Shown piece after piece: positions 36,647 through 47,770 of a DNA stretch of 64,000 nt. Source of the stretch: Sialis fuliginosa. Its lineage: Eukaryota > Arthropoda > Insecta > Megaloptera > Sialidae. Within the stretch, counting starts at the first letter, position 1; each line of letters opens with the position of its first letter. A program made the translations under genes and the position numbers. A model generated the notes under the pieces. The model searched no databases. It worked only from the letters and a program-made list of their open reading frames with translations, and was not told the origin of the DNA. Location of the stretch: contig OY540813.1 of NCBI GenBank assembly GCA_961205875.1, positions 17,207,001-17,271,000 of the forward strand. Reading direction: 5' to 3'.

Positions 36647-38270
36647 ATCCTGGAACACACTGTATATTATATTCTTCCTGAAATGAGTCATGGAATGTAT
36701 GTATTTTTTTTTATTTTGCCTATTCCCAACACTGGTTTAAATAAAAGTACAAAGTATCATATAAATACACACAGGCAAAATATTATTATTTCATCAAAAT
36801 TGTTTTAAAATTAAGATATTGAACCTAAATTCCTATCAATAATAATATGTCGTGGTATTTCGTTTGATATATTTCTTCGATTTGTGATTATGTGTAATCA
36901 GAATGCCGTGTTTAAAACACTACTCCGTTACAAAAATAGAAATTTTATCTCACATCGGGCACTACAAATCAATATTTATAATTAAACTGCATTATAATGA
37001 AATATTGAACTGATTGTGAAAGAGAAATTTTCAGGTATAATCAAAGCTTGACAAAAGGGTAATAATAAAATAATAAAATAATTTTAAAAGAAAATGATAC
37101 TTAAAAATGTATCTTTAATATAATAAACCATATTATTTATGATATATGATATTTTGTATCTTTGGATTTTTATTGTCATAAAATTGTTTCTTTTTGAGGT
37201 AGTATAGTATAGAGATCAATATAAAAAACGCAACTAGCAATAACTATTTTTTTTAATTTACTTATTTTGTTATTATTGTTATTGAGTCATTAATATCATT
37301 ATAGGCGAGCGGATTATCGAGTCTAGCTCGCTAAGAAATGACATTAACCGATCAATCAACGTTCTAGTGGCTAAAAATAATTTATACACATTTTTTTGTT
37401 AAATAAATCTAAATCTGCATTAAAAAATCTGAAAAAATATTGGATTAAAATGAACATTTTTTGTCTGATAAAAAAATAGTTTTTAAGATAAAAAATATTT
37501 TAACTTTAAAAATAGTTAAAAATACGTATGTTTGTGATTTTTTCCCGGAAACTAATTGTTCAATCAGAATAAATCAAAAACGAAAAGAATCAGCCAACTT
37601 TAAACTATAACTTGATTTTTTTTTCATTTTGATTATTACTGTAATTAAATGTAAAAACTTCATTAGAGCCGAATTCACTCTTTGCGCCGTAAACTGATAT
37701 CATGGCAGGCTAAGCATTCGTTTAATAATTGAAATATTGAAAGCTTCAATAAAAACACAAAAGACTATGTTTAATGCACATTTATGTCACAATTCATTTT
37801 CTTTATTATTACACTTATGAGAACATCTACAAACTGAACAACATTTTAAATCTATAGGTATATAATATACATGTATGTATATAATAAAATATCTAAATTT
37901 AACTCAATAACAATGTTTATATAAAATCATCATTAATTTATAATTAAAATAAAACAATAAATACATACATTATGTAGGTAGGAATGGTACTGCAACCTAA
38001 CATTAATTTTGTGTTGTAATTAAATTGAAATTTATATCAAATGTGACAGTTTTATACAAATGTATATATGATACAGTAAAACGGAGAACATCTGCATTCC
38101 AGTAACTTATTTCTGAATTTGCATAAATGATTATTTAATTAACTAATGAAGTATATCAAATATCCCAATTTCTACCTGTTGGTAATTATATATATGTATA
38201 TAATAAACAGTTTATATTATAATTTATCTATATACGCACAACACGGCATCGTACTGTACCTACATTAAAA
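36647..38270. other. Non-coding A+T-rich DNA
   Basis: Nothing recognised beyond isolated less A+T-rich patches at 37305-37345 and 37670-37720. Confidence 0.35.
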
Positions 38271-38420
38271 TAAAAATGTAAGGTTTTGGCACTTTTTAGT
38301 AACCAAAAAATGAGTTTTATTAAATCCCGGCGAGCGGGGTATCAAATAAAAGCTGAATTCAAAAAATTTAAATATGTTAACGTTTTGTTAATAAAAATCT
38401 TCCTTTGAAATAAAAATTTT
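38271..38420. repeat. Fragment related to the interior of the 31964-32702 element
   Basis: ggggtatcaaataaaagctg...aattcaaaaaatttaaatat...gttaacgttttgtta is the reverse complement of 32270-32345 with mismatches. The TTAA termini are not present here. Confidence 0.55.
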
Positions 38421-38549
38421 AATCTGAAAAAAGTGTTATTGTTTTTTGAATTAGGTTTCCAAAATTTATATTTTTTGCATAATATGATTGATTTTAGCTT
38501 ACACCTATTACTCTACTAATATGAATAATATTATTATAAATATAGCATA

Positions 38550-39340
38550 TACAGTGAAACTTCGGTATAACATTCTTGAGAGGATTGGATCAAAATTGAT
38601 TGCAGAATCATAATTTTATCTATTATACAGGATGGGGTATTTAAAGTGTTACAGATTATTATCTCAGAACCATGTCATATTTGAATAAAATGTTTGGTTG
38701 TGAGGAGGTAATTGAATAATAATATTTATTTGTTATTTTAACGTGGCCTTCAAGGATATTTGAAGGTCAACATCATTTTTTTTAAATAGGAACCGTTAGT
38801 TTTTATTTAAAAATGTTATTCTACGTGAAAAAAACACGAATCTTTCATTAAAAAATTTTTTTTGAACAACATACATACGCTTTCCAAGATAATTCGAGAT
38901 TTTAAACTTTCATGAATTTTTTACTCAGAAACTATAAACTTTAGAAAAAAAGTACGTAGTACAAAAAATGTTTATTTTGGTCTAGTAACGCTTGGATAAT
39001 TATTTTAAAAATTAAAAAAAATTTTTAAAACCTTTTCTATTTATTTTAGCAAAAACGAAAAAAAATACGAAATGTTAAAAAAAATTCTAGAATAATTTTC
39101 CTAGTTTCATTAGACCAAAATAAACATTTTTTGTATTTTGTACTTTTTCTCTAAAGTTAAGTAAAATTATTTTGTTAGATATCATATCTTAAAATAACAA
39201 ATAAATATTACTATTCGATTAAATGGGATCTGAGAGCATTAAAAACGGGAAAATATTTGTATAATAATTTACGTGTCGAGGTCGGGACCATGGCAAAAGC
39301 GCATCATACAACGGGAACGATATATCGAAGTTTCACTGTA
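38550..39340. mobile_element. 791-bp pogo-like element with nested stem
   Basis: The ends tacagtgaaacttcggtata and tatatcgaagtttcactgta are inverted repeats bounded by TA, resembling pogo/Tigger termini. Inside is another large inverted repeat: aataatatttatttgttatt near 38721 against aataacaaataaatatt near 39195, and aaaaatgtttattttggtct near 38963 against agaccaaaataaacattttt near 39112. No transposase frame is present. Confidence 0.7.
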
Positions 39341-41046
39341 TCTATATCTACTGATTTTTACAATACTTCAATAATCTACAGTATGAAAAATTACAACAGC
39401 CGTTTCACATCCATTCTGTTCTCGCCACCCTCCTCGTATCTTGCTTTCATTAGAAAAGGTGATGACCACGTAGTCGATCAATTCAAAGTTCAAAGATATA
39501 GGGGAGAATGTGAGTAATAATTTAAAAGGCATGATGAGACCCAAACCAGTCTGACACACACCAGGACCGTAATAACAGAAATTATGTATCAAATAATATT
39601 AATTTAATTTATTAGTAATTCATTTAATAATACAAGTTGATCAATATTTAATTTGTTTATTAAGGATATATGGGAGGTATTTCAAAACGGTGTCAAATAC
39701 ATGAAAATTGGTGAGAATATCTTCCTTAGTATTCTGATGCAATAGACAAAATATTTAATTGATTCACTAAATCGTTTAGGAAATATATTAATTTAAATTT
39801 AACATGTGTTCTTATCGAATACTAATGTTTTTTGATAAAACACATTTAAAATGGTGTCATTTTTTAAATTTTTGGAGGGCGTGTAGTATTTGATTAGTTG
39901 AATATTTATGCAAAATATCATATCTATTCAATACACCATTTCCGAGAAATTAATTATAATACAACAAAATTTTAAATTTCCCTCTCTAAGACTGTTATGT
40001 ATGTATAATTGACAGCATGGCTTATGAAGTATTTTTTGAAAAAAATGATTATTAAAGATATTATAATAAATTTAAAAAAAATGAAATAAAAGTTTATTAT
40101 TATTATTACATAGGTATGTAAATTAACAACTTTAAGTATAATTTATGTCATTTATAACATTTATTACAAAATTTATAACGTAAATATTTGTAAATTTTAA
40201 AATTTAGCTACTTTTTTTCCGATTGTACCTGCCAGTACATCCTTAAGAGAAATCTTGTGCCCATAGTAATTAAAATGTATATAGGTAAGTTAAAAATAGA
40301 CGATTTGCGACTGTATATTTTCAATGTTTTGTATTAAAATTATTTTAGATCCCTGTCCCTTCAATTAACTATAATCAACATATGCATTTTTAATTTTCAA
40401 TAGTGTTATATTTGTTTCATTTTGTTAAAATATATATATATATTATTTTATCAGCATTGCGAAACTATACTCGTATATTCAAATTTATATACTTATTAAT
40501 AATAGAAACTACTCCAGTTATTAAAAAAGACGATATTATTAAAACAGTTTTGAATGATGATAAAAAGCGCTATGTTTGAACCATAAATTTTCATATACAA
40601 TCGCTAACACAAAAGCCCAATAATTTATTTACTTGGTATAGACGTATGTATGTACATATAGATTTATTCATTTAAAAATTGCTTCGAACAGTAAAGAACT
40701 TTTTAATAATTTGTCTTCCATTTAGAAATTAATTTACAACACAATTTATTTATACTGTAAGCTATATTTCCTAATTTGCTAAAGCGCTTTCATTTTTCAT
40801 ATTGACAAAAACTTAACACACACATACCACCAAAATACATTCTCGTATACGACCATTCTTGAATTATATTTGTATAATATATACATACATTTCAATGTAT
40901 GTATTCAATTTCACGTTTCGGTCCATGACCTTCATTGGAATTAAGATTTTATTTATTATTTTTATAATTTTGACAAATTATATAGAATTTTTTGTTTTCT
41001 GATGTATTCAACTCGAAATCGTAGCTAAAATTGCTTTATTACGTCA
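39341..41046. other. Non-coding; less A+T-rich patch at 39380-39590
   Basis: 39380-39590 (cgccaccctcctcgtatcttg, cagtctgacacacaccagga) is unique, with short frames on both strands but no domain. The remainder is A+T-rich with weak repeats such as aaaacggtgtcaaatac near 39685 and aaatggtgtcatttttt near 39850. Confidence 0.35.
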
Positions 41047-41250
41047 ATGGATCTTGGCTTCTGGGTGCAAGCCGCGTCGGTTTGGTCGTGTTATCGGCTA
41101 ATGTTTCGTCACACATTGGACAAGTGTGCACTTTTAGAAGAGCCCTGAAGATGTCCACTGCAATGTATGACGAAACGTTGACCGATAACACGACCAAACA
41201 GACGCAGTTTACACCCAGAAGCCAAGATCCATACCAAGATCACCGCGGAA
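41047..41250. repeat. Hairpin family H, copy 2 (best preserved)
   Basis: atggatcttggcttctgggtg at 41047 is mirrored by cacccagaagccaagatccat ending at 41232. Inner pairs continue (cgtcggtttggtcgtgttatcgg with ccgataacacgaccaaa), so most of the element folds on itself. The right edge extends to ccgcggaa at 41250. The right arm holds CTGAAGA (41145-41151), a 3-bp gtc/gac stem and GAAAC (41172-41176), a hammerhead-like core. The other arm carries a gacgaaac on the opposite strand. A 101-codon plus frame across it is a shadow. Confidence 0.8.
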
Positions 41251-41850
41251 ATACCGCGTCAAATACCAATGAAGGAATTAATATTTCGCTAATCCTTAAT
41301 AATAAAATTAATTTAAATTATTGTTTTCTTTTTTAAGAAAGGAACCCAAAAGAAATATAACAAAAATTTATTGAAAATCGTACGTAAAAAGAAAACATAA
41401 ATAAATACTAAGTAAATAAGTCATTTGTTAGAGAAATAAAAACAGAAAAAGGAAACAATGAAAGAGATTGAAATTCACTTTAGCGTAAAAGAATTGAAAC
41501 TTGACTGCTGAGGAAACACCCTTCAGTGGCGGCCATTGAAAGCATATCAGAGAAGTTCATACAATTTTATTAGATACATAATATGAAGGATCGCCGCTAT
41601 ATTACGAACACCAACAGAAATATGACTATTGTGAAGCTATTTATATATAGAGGAAGTTTAAGACTTACAATTAGTTGCTTGTCCTTGATTATTTCAAAAA
41701 CCACGAGACCGATTTTGATGAATCTTTCACTAAAGTTTTCCTTGAGATTCCATAATTAAGTGGTCGAATAACATTCGTTAATGTCATCACGATATGTATA
41801 CGAGGCATAAGAGATACGTATCTACATATCTTTAATAGATAACTCATTAG
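41251..41850. other. Non-coding; retroposon tail fragment at 41680-41780
   Basis: ccacgagaccgattttgatg and aatctttcactaaagttttc at 41700-41745 relate to the 25.2-kb tandem repeat family. 41480-41640 is somewhat less A+T-rich and unclassified. Confidence 0.35.
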
Positions 41851-41968
41851 AAGTGTTGTAGTAGTCTTTGTACAAATATAACGACATGTGATTGGTGCAT
41901 TTTGAAATGCCGCCTCGAAATAAACTGATAAATTTTAAATTAGTCAGTAGTGTTTTGTTTTCAACTTC
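41851..41968. repeat. Interior fragment of the 50295-50614 MITE
   Basis: agaagtgttgtagtagtctt to gtgttttgttttcaactt matches 50350-50468, including the conserved gattggtgcattttgaaatg and ccgcct-gaaa-taactga. The terminal repeats of that element are absent on both sides. Confidence 0.7.
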
Positions 41969-42009
41969 CTTTCAACGTCCTTAAGACCTCTATACACCAC
42001 CTAATCTGC

Positions 42010-42147
42010 AGGGCCGATTTGTCGGGAAGTAGAGTGTACTGCAAATTGGGTCGTGTACAGGCAAATCGGACCGACTATTCGCGGAATAATCGGCCTATAC
42101 ACGACCCAATCTGCGGTACCCCCACTCTACCTCCCGACAAATGGCCT
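42010..42147. repeat. Strong palindromic MITE
   Basis: gggccgatttgtcgggaagt...caaattgggtcgtgtac (42011-42058) is inverted at 42095-42146 (tacacgacccaatctgcgg...cctcccgacaaatggcc). A third inner stem, ccgactatt/aataatcgg, sits at the centre. A direct partial copy (cctctatacaccacctaatc) precedes it at 41988. High GC marks it off from the flanks. Frames across it are shadows. Confidence 0.8.
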
Positions 42148-42177
42148 TTATATTTGTACAAAAATTACTATAACACT

Positions 42178-42345
42178 CATATCTGGTATTATAAATAAGC
42201 TAACAAAATTTACTAGCTTGCAAGCACTTTCAAATTGGGTATCAAACCTATCTGACAGTTCCCTTGAAGATGAAGTGTTTAACAACTTTCGCGTACGTCA
42301 TTCGATTTTTTTTTCACCAACGTAATGTATAAAACGGTGTAACAC
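42178..42345. repeat. Truncated copy of the 48681-48960 MITE
   Basis: tatctggtattataaataagc, tagcttgcaagcactttcaaa, gggtatcaaac and aactttcgcgtacgt align with 48685-48800. The second terminal repeat is missing. Confidence 0.65.
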
Positions 42346-44390
42346 ACACATAAAGTCACTAATTAGTAAAGAAAAACGTGATACAAGTCAGAGACAAAAG
42401 TACCTTTACCTATATCAAAACTTTGTACGGTTAGGTGATGTGACATTCTGACATCTACCTGAATTACGCCGGGTAACATACATAAATATAGTATTAGGTA
42501 TATAATTTAATTTATAATAATATATAAATATAATTGTAATAGTATATAATATAAAATTATAATACATTATAATAGCATATAATTTATAATAGTATATAAA
42601 TTATTTTTTTTTAAATTTGAAAGTATATTTATTCAAAAATTATATTTTAATAAAATAAAAATAAATTTATCGAAAAGAAAATTTTTATTTAAGTAGTAAC
42701 ATGTTTTATTACATTATGATAGACGCCACTGTAAAAAGCAATAATTCTGTCAAGTGAATTCTCGAAGCTTCAATTCTATCTATATTTTTGTATTAGTTAC
42801 AGACCAACGACACGTGAAAACTATGAAAACTGGAAATAAAAAAATAGCTCTTTTGAATAGTGATCCACATCGTTTTTAACCAACCAAATCGGTCAATTAT
42901 TAAAAAAAACTAAATTGAACGTATGTACCTACCTATTCGTTTTTATTTCTATCTAGCAAAAAAATTACCACAATTATGTTATTTTAAGAGTATGAAATTT
43001 TAATAATCTACTAAAACTATAATTATAATACATATTTAATTATTGTTCTTGTAAAATATAAAGATTTTAAAAATTAAATACCCTTTAGTTCGTAATAAAT
43101 AAGTATCGTGTTATTTTTTTCTATTTTTCTCTCAAAATTTGAAATTTAAAATACATATTTTGTATTATGAATTTTAATTTTTTATCAATTTTTTTGTACC
43201 TGACCAAATGCTTAGAATTGACGACTGGAAATCGCATTTACACTTGTAAATTTTTAACCCAATTTAAAGCTAAAGATACAATATTCTATTTTTTCGTATT
43301 TTTAGAGCAATTTCTTGTGACATTAACGCTGTTTCTAATAGAACAAAGTTACTGCTTTGCTAATTTGTACTGTTTTGAATGATTCTGTGTTACTTATTAA
43401 TTTATTATTCTGTGCGTTTTATTCTTAGATAAAGAAATAGTTTTTCAAAAGTTTTGTTATTCTTTATAATTTCTCTTGTTTGGTTTTACTGATAAAGTCT
43501 AAATAATTGATAAATTGTATAAACGTACAACAGCAGTTACAGCATTTTAAAGTCATCAAATAAAATTGTTCAAAAATTGACTATTTTTAAGTATTTAAGT
43601 TTGACAAAGAAATGATGGCTTAAAGTTATCATTGAAGAATTCGTAAAAGGATCCGAATCCTTTCAATCCTCGCGCATTCCGGAAATATGTAATAAAATCA
43701 TTTATTTTTGTAAAAACTTGAAATCTACATTACAATAAAATATGTCTATCGGTACTATAAAAATATTAAACAAATAAAACAAAAGTTTTATGCTGCTAAC
43801 ATCTCTCTTGTTCTATTCAAAATACACAAACTCATAAAATAAAGCATTTAGTCTGTTCTGTTACATTTTCTCGATGTACAAGTACATGTAAACAATTTTT
43901 TCCGAGAAAAAAATAGCGAATAAAAAAAAATTAGATAGCATCCACTATTGAGATCATTTATAAAATAACTTTGTGAAATGTAGCTGGTCTTGTAACATGT
44001 CACATAAAATTTGAATTTTTTCTGCTTGAAAAAGTTTTCCAAATGATAAAATACAGTGTAGGTTTGTAAAATATAAAAATAATTTATAATAAAAATTGAA
44101 ACTATTTATCATTTAACAGTTTAAAACCACTTCCCTTACGAATTAATAATTATTTTTACACATACGTTTATGCGAGTTGAACCTCACGATTTAGTGTCCC
44201 GTACCTCATAGTTTTTTTAATTTATTCGATTATTTTATTTTGAATTGTCAACACAAACTTAATAATTACATTTAAATATTTATACAGAAAATGCATTTTG
44301 TAGCAGTTTAAATATTGTAAGATTTTTAATTAAATTTAATTGTAGTAGTAGAAGTAGGTACGATTAGGTTTGGTAATTTTGGCATTATAT
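42346..44390. other. Non-coding; AT low-complexity at 42490-42610
   Basis: 42490-42610 is a degenerate array of taatagtatataat-like units. The rest is A+T-rich without recognised features, including a 71-codon plus frame at 43167 that is Phe/Leu-rich low complexity. Confidence 0.4.
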
Positions 44391-44735
44391 AGGGGTTATC
44401 CATAAATTACGTCACACGTTAAGAGGATAGGGGGGGTCTACAAAGTGTGACGTGGTGTGACAGGAGAGGGGGGAGTCACAAGCTTCGTGACGTCACATCT
44501 AAAATATAAAAACAATGAATTTTATATGAATTCTAAGAGCAAAAATGTGAGAAAAAATTAATATGTTGTAGTAACTCGAAGAGTTATTGAGAAATTTCAA
44601 ACGTGCATGGAAAAATATATATAAAAATAAATATAAACAGTAATGAAAAAAAAATTGTGTTTTTTTCGTTGCTTTTGAGTACCTTGTTTCGAAATTTGCA
44701 TCACGTCACAACAGGGGGGGGGGGGGGGTTAGGTT
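44391..44735. repeat. Dispersed repeat with ggggttatccataaattacgtca start and a 15-G run
   Basis: aggggttatccataaattac then gtcacacgttaagaggatag and a G7 run; a gacgtggtgtgacagga / cttcgtgacgtcacat palindromic zone; and, at the right, tttgcatcacgtcacaacag followed by 15 consecutive G (44714-44728) and ttaggttagg. The leader is one I associate with insect repeats of unclear class. Confidence 0.5.
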
Positions 44736-45258
44736 AGGACAAGTGTAGTAGTACACAATATTTAATTATGTTATCTAGTTTTTATTAAAAATTAAATAAA
44801 TAAATATTTATACTAAAATCCAATCCTTAAAGAAGTTTTAATATAAGAGTTAATATAAATTTTAATACCGTACTATAATTTATGAATCGATAAAACGAAT
44901 AAATAATTGAATTATTTTTTGAATACTACATTGGCCATATAACATGTACAATGTACAATAATGTAAGTACATACATATGATATTTTCTATCGACAATGAG
45001 AAATTGATTTAATAATATTTGTATGAGTATATAGTAGGGGTAGTAATGTCGCCAGACTTGACATATCTCAGCATAGACACAATTGACTGCCGCAATGAGT
45101 CTATGGCTTTTTCTTATGGTCTCTTGAACATATTAACATTCAATGCTTTTTTGTCTGAGGCAGCAGATTTCAAAGTTTTATTTTGGAATGTATGTAAGTG
45201 ACATATAATAGATAATAAATTATATATTATGCTTATAGTTTTTTGGCTTCGTTCATAC
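44736..45258. other. Non-coding DNA
   Basis: A 60-codon plus frame at 45019-45201 over a slightly less A+T-rich patch has no recognised domain; nothing else is seen. Confidence 0.35.
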
Positions 45259-45435
45259 CAGTGGTGGACTAAGGAAAGTTGGTACCCAAAGCAAAATGTT
45301 ATTTGGCGCCCTCTAAAATAACTTTTGCGCCTTTCTACAGTTTGTAAAGATTATTTTTTTAGCCTCATGTCACTTTTTAATCCTCATCAAGCTACCTAAT
45401 TTTCGTACCCCCCACCTTCCCTTAGTCCATCACTG
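45259..45435. mobile_element. 177-bp hAT-type MITE
   Basis: The ends cagtggtggactaaggaaag and cttcccttagtccatcactg are inverted repeats. CAGTGG termini are typical of hAT elements. The flanking octamers gttcatac and attcttac agree at six of eight bases, consistent with a decayed 8-bp target duplication. The interior is non-coding. Confidence 0.7.
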
Positions 45436-45839
45436 ATTCTTACATAGAATAAATTGCTGGAAATGTACCTACATTATTAAACATTCCTCTGTCATGTTTG
45501 TAAGGACACATGTCTGTTTTATTTTTATAATTAAAATCAATTAAACAAGAAATACAAATCGAAATAAAACAGTAAAAATGTTTGTATATTAGTATGTATT
45601 TTTAATTTATATTCCCAAATGTGTAGGTATTTTAATGGTTTGTATTAATTTTATTTGTTGGTACTTTTTGACGTGAATAACGTCTAGTATTTCACGCCAG
45701 CCAGATATTGGGGGGAGGGTATTTCAGAAACTTGATGTAACGTTTTCAGGGTGATCTAAAACCATTGAATAACTCACAAACTAAAAGTCCGACTGGGAAG
45801 ATGTTAGTATCATTCTAACCGGTTTATTAGTCTGTACCC
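45436..45839. other. Non-coding DNA
   Basis: 45690-45840 is less A+T-rich (cacgccagccagatattggg, aactaaaagtccgactggga) and may belong to the same unit as the small ORF downstream; otherwise plain. Confidence 0.35.
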
Positions 45840-45919
45840 ATTAAACATTGAGCCACCTCCGCGGAAATGTGATACGGGCGAAGGGTAGCTAAACGCGCAG
45901 AGATCATTTAGCGCACTAG

Positions 45920-45954
45920 TATAAATTTACAATCAGTATAACTCAACACTCAGA
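45920..45954 (+). promoter_or_regulatory. Candidate core promoter (TATA plus initiator)
   Basis: TATAAA lies at 45920-45925. A TCAGA initiator-like string at 45950-45954 puts its A 32 bases from the TATA start, the usual arthropod spacing. A TCAGT at 45933 is too close. The upstream 80 bases are CpG-containing (gccacctccgcggaaatgtg, gatacgggcgaagggtagc). Suggestive only. Confidence 0.3.
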
Positions 45955-46113
45955 GCAGCTGTCATGCTGGTTTAAGTCTCAAGTTAATATCTCGATTAAA
46001 TGTACAAGTCCAAATCAAAATATTTAACAAGTTTTTGTGGGTGAAAAATTTCATATAATAATAAAAATAAAAAATAAATCATAATATCGGCTAAAACACA
46101 CACAAAAACCAGA

Positions 46114-46269
46114 ATGAAATATAAAAGACGTACAGCATTGGAAAGAGCGTATCAGCAGCTATCGAAAAATATACCATTACCAGTAGCTGAAAGGGTCAGG
46201 AGGTACAGAGCACGCCAAAATGCGAAAGTCAACGGCTTGATCAACGACGGCACAATAAGTTTTATCTAA
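46114..46269 (+). CDS. Unrecognised 51-residue basic ORF (mini-gene candidate)
   Basis: ATG at 46114 to TAA at 46267-46269. The peptide starts MKYKRRTALERAYQQL, has a central Arg-rich stretch (AERVRRYRARQNAKV) and ends NDGTISFI. Unlike the Phe/Tyr/Ile/Lys strings from surrounding DNA, its composition is balanced and its codons are not A+T-driven. A second frame overlapping the stop (46259-46360) also gives coding-like sequence (LDLEHIHVNPSTLHPDTV), so this may be a frameshifted longer gene. Upstream is a possible TATA/initiator, and AATAAA lies about 150 bases downstream. I do not recognise the family. Alternatives are a fragment of a transposon or virus-derived ORF, or a decayed retrocopy. 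Confidence 0.35.
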   Translation: MKYKRRTALERAYQQLSKNIPLPVAERVRRYRARQNAKVNGLINDGTISFI

Positions 46270-46422
46270 CCCCACCCCCGCAAATAACGCGACCTTGGAT
46301 TTAGAACATATTCACGTCAATCCCTCGACTTTGCATCCCGACACAGTAACACCCATTATTTTAATTTGATTTAATCTATAAAATTGTCTTTTTTTTAAAC
46401 AGTATATTAATTTTAATTAAAT

Positions 46423-46428
46423 AAATTG
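46423..46428 (+). terminator. Possible poly(A) signal AATAAA
   Basis: aattaAATAAAttgatag follows the 46.1-kb ORF by about 150 bases. The hexamer is common by chance in A+T-rich DNA, so it is only of interest together with the ORF and the TATA motif. Confidence 0.25.
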
Positions 46429-46440
46429 ATAGAAATAATA

Positions 46441-47192
46441 TTAATTTAATTTATCTCGTTTATAATAGTGCATTATATTCAAAAATTTCCATTTGTATTC
46501 ACATTGTCTGTATTTTAAACCGACCATCTATAAAATTTTCAAAATTGTATTATGTTTTGTATATTATACAACCAATATCATTTCTATTGTTTTGTCTCTT
46601 AATTACATTTTGCCCAATTCTCATTACTCATAATTGTGAAACCCCGTACTCCAGGAAAACACATGGAAATTTTCACAACATTTTCATAAACAATGTGCAG
46701 AACAATAACGGACTTTATATTATTTTGTATGCACATTAACCTTTCATATTTATTTCTCGTGTAAAACACAAAAAATCCGAATAATTTAATTTTATATTCA
46801 CGTTTGCACATGGAAATCTAATCAATCAAGATTATGTTTTCCTAAGGTTGACGTTTTATCAATAATTACAATGCATGTATAAATGCATAGTTTTAAAAAA
46901 AATGTAGAAAAGTATTACGATTTAATTAATGTAATTGTAACAACATGTTTACAATTAGCAGTCCTCAGAAACAAGTATGGAAAAAAAAAACAGAAATATA
47001 ATGTTTTTATTCTAAAATTTTCTCTCCCCAAAATTTTAATCTATACGAAATATCTAAAAATCTTATGTATACAGACTGTATTTTTTAATTTTTTGTATTT
47101 TTTTATTTATTTAAATTATTTTAATGAGTTAATAAAGATTTAATTGCTGTATTTATAAAAATATTTTATTCTATACATTTTTAATCGTAAAA
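46441..47192. other. Non-coding A+T-rich DNA
   Basis: Frames of 64-86 codons here are low-complexity Phe/Ile/Asn/Lys strings; no feature called. Confidence 0.35.
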
Positions 47193-47322
47193 ATGTTAAC
47201 TATAAATAAGTATAATTGCAAAACAAAACAAACCGTGGGTTCCATCCTTGAGGTCCACACAACCAGCTTCCCAACATGGTATGACTATAAATACTTAGGT
47301 ATAATTTGTCAGAAATAAAACT
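47193..47322 (+). pseudogene. Non-LTR reverse transcriptase fossil
   Basis: The plus frame through 47214-47319 reads NCKTKQTVGSILEVHTTSF and, after a few residues, YDYKYLGI before a stop. A KTK followed about 25 residues later by KYLGI is the signature of the region after the catalytic core in jockey-, R1- and RTE-type reverse transcriptases. Only about 40 codons remain, and both sides are lost. The flanking non-A+T-rich stretch ends at about 47300. Confidence 0.5.
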
Positions 47323-47439
47323 CACCTTTGAATTATGAATATTAGTTTTCTATTATTCCTAATGTCAATATAATATACATTTTTAGAATAACTAATCTGA
47401 CAATTTGAATTAAACAACATGAATTAGTAAACGCATTTA

Positions 47440-47770
47440 TTTACTAATAATTTTTTTTAATCAATTTTGAGGGTGGTTTTTACCCCTTTAGTGGCTGTTT
47501 AGGCAAGTAATAAAAATACTGAAAAACATGTTTCATTAGTGGTACTGTAGAATATTCATTCATGTTAAGTTTCAAGTAAATCCGACCAAAAAAATATTTT
47601 TACCCACACAAACTTTTACACCTCTTTTTACCCCCGTAGGGGTTGAATTTCGAAAAATCTTTTCTTTCAGATCATATTCACGTCAAGACGCTTCAATTGC
47701 CACCCCAACGAATCTTTCTGAAAATAGTGTAAATATACTATAGTGACCTTGAGACATAAAAATATGTTGA
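47440..47770 (+). repeat. Retroposon-like repeat (family D)
   Basis: gagggtggtttttacccctt, ttcatgttaagtttcaagta, ctctttttacccccgtaggg and gttgaatttcgaaaaatc are landmarks of a repeat I associate with insect genomes. No frame survives and boundaries are approximate. Confidence 0.45.

Noticed and set aside
36503-36808. 101-codon plus ORF
   Set aside because: It lies over the right arm of the large foldback and its flank; no domain, and the other arm does not preserve it.
41031-41336. 101-codon plus ORF over hairpin copy 2
   Set aside because: The frame is created by the inverted arms and is broken in the other copies.
44714-44740. G-run followed by ttaggttagg as a possible telomeric insertion
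   Set aside because: Only two TTAGG units are present, next to a homopolymer, and the flank belongs to a dispersed repeat; too little to call interstitial telomere DNA.
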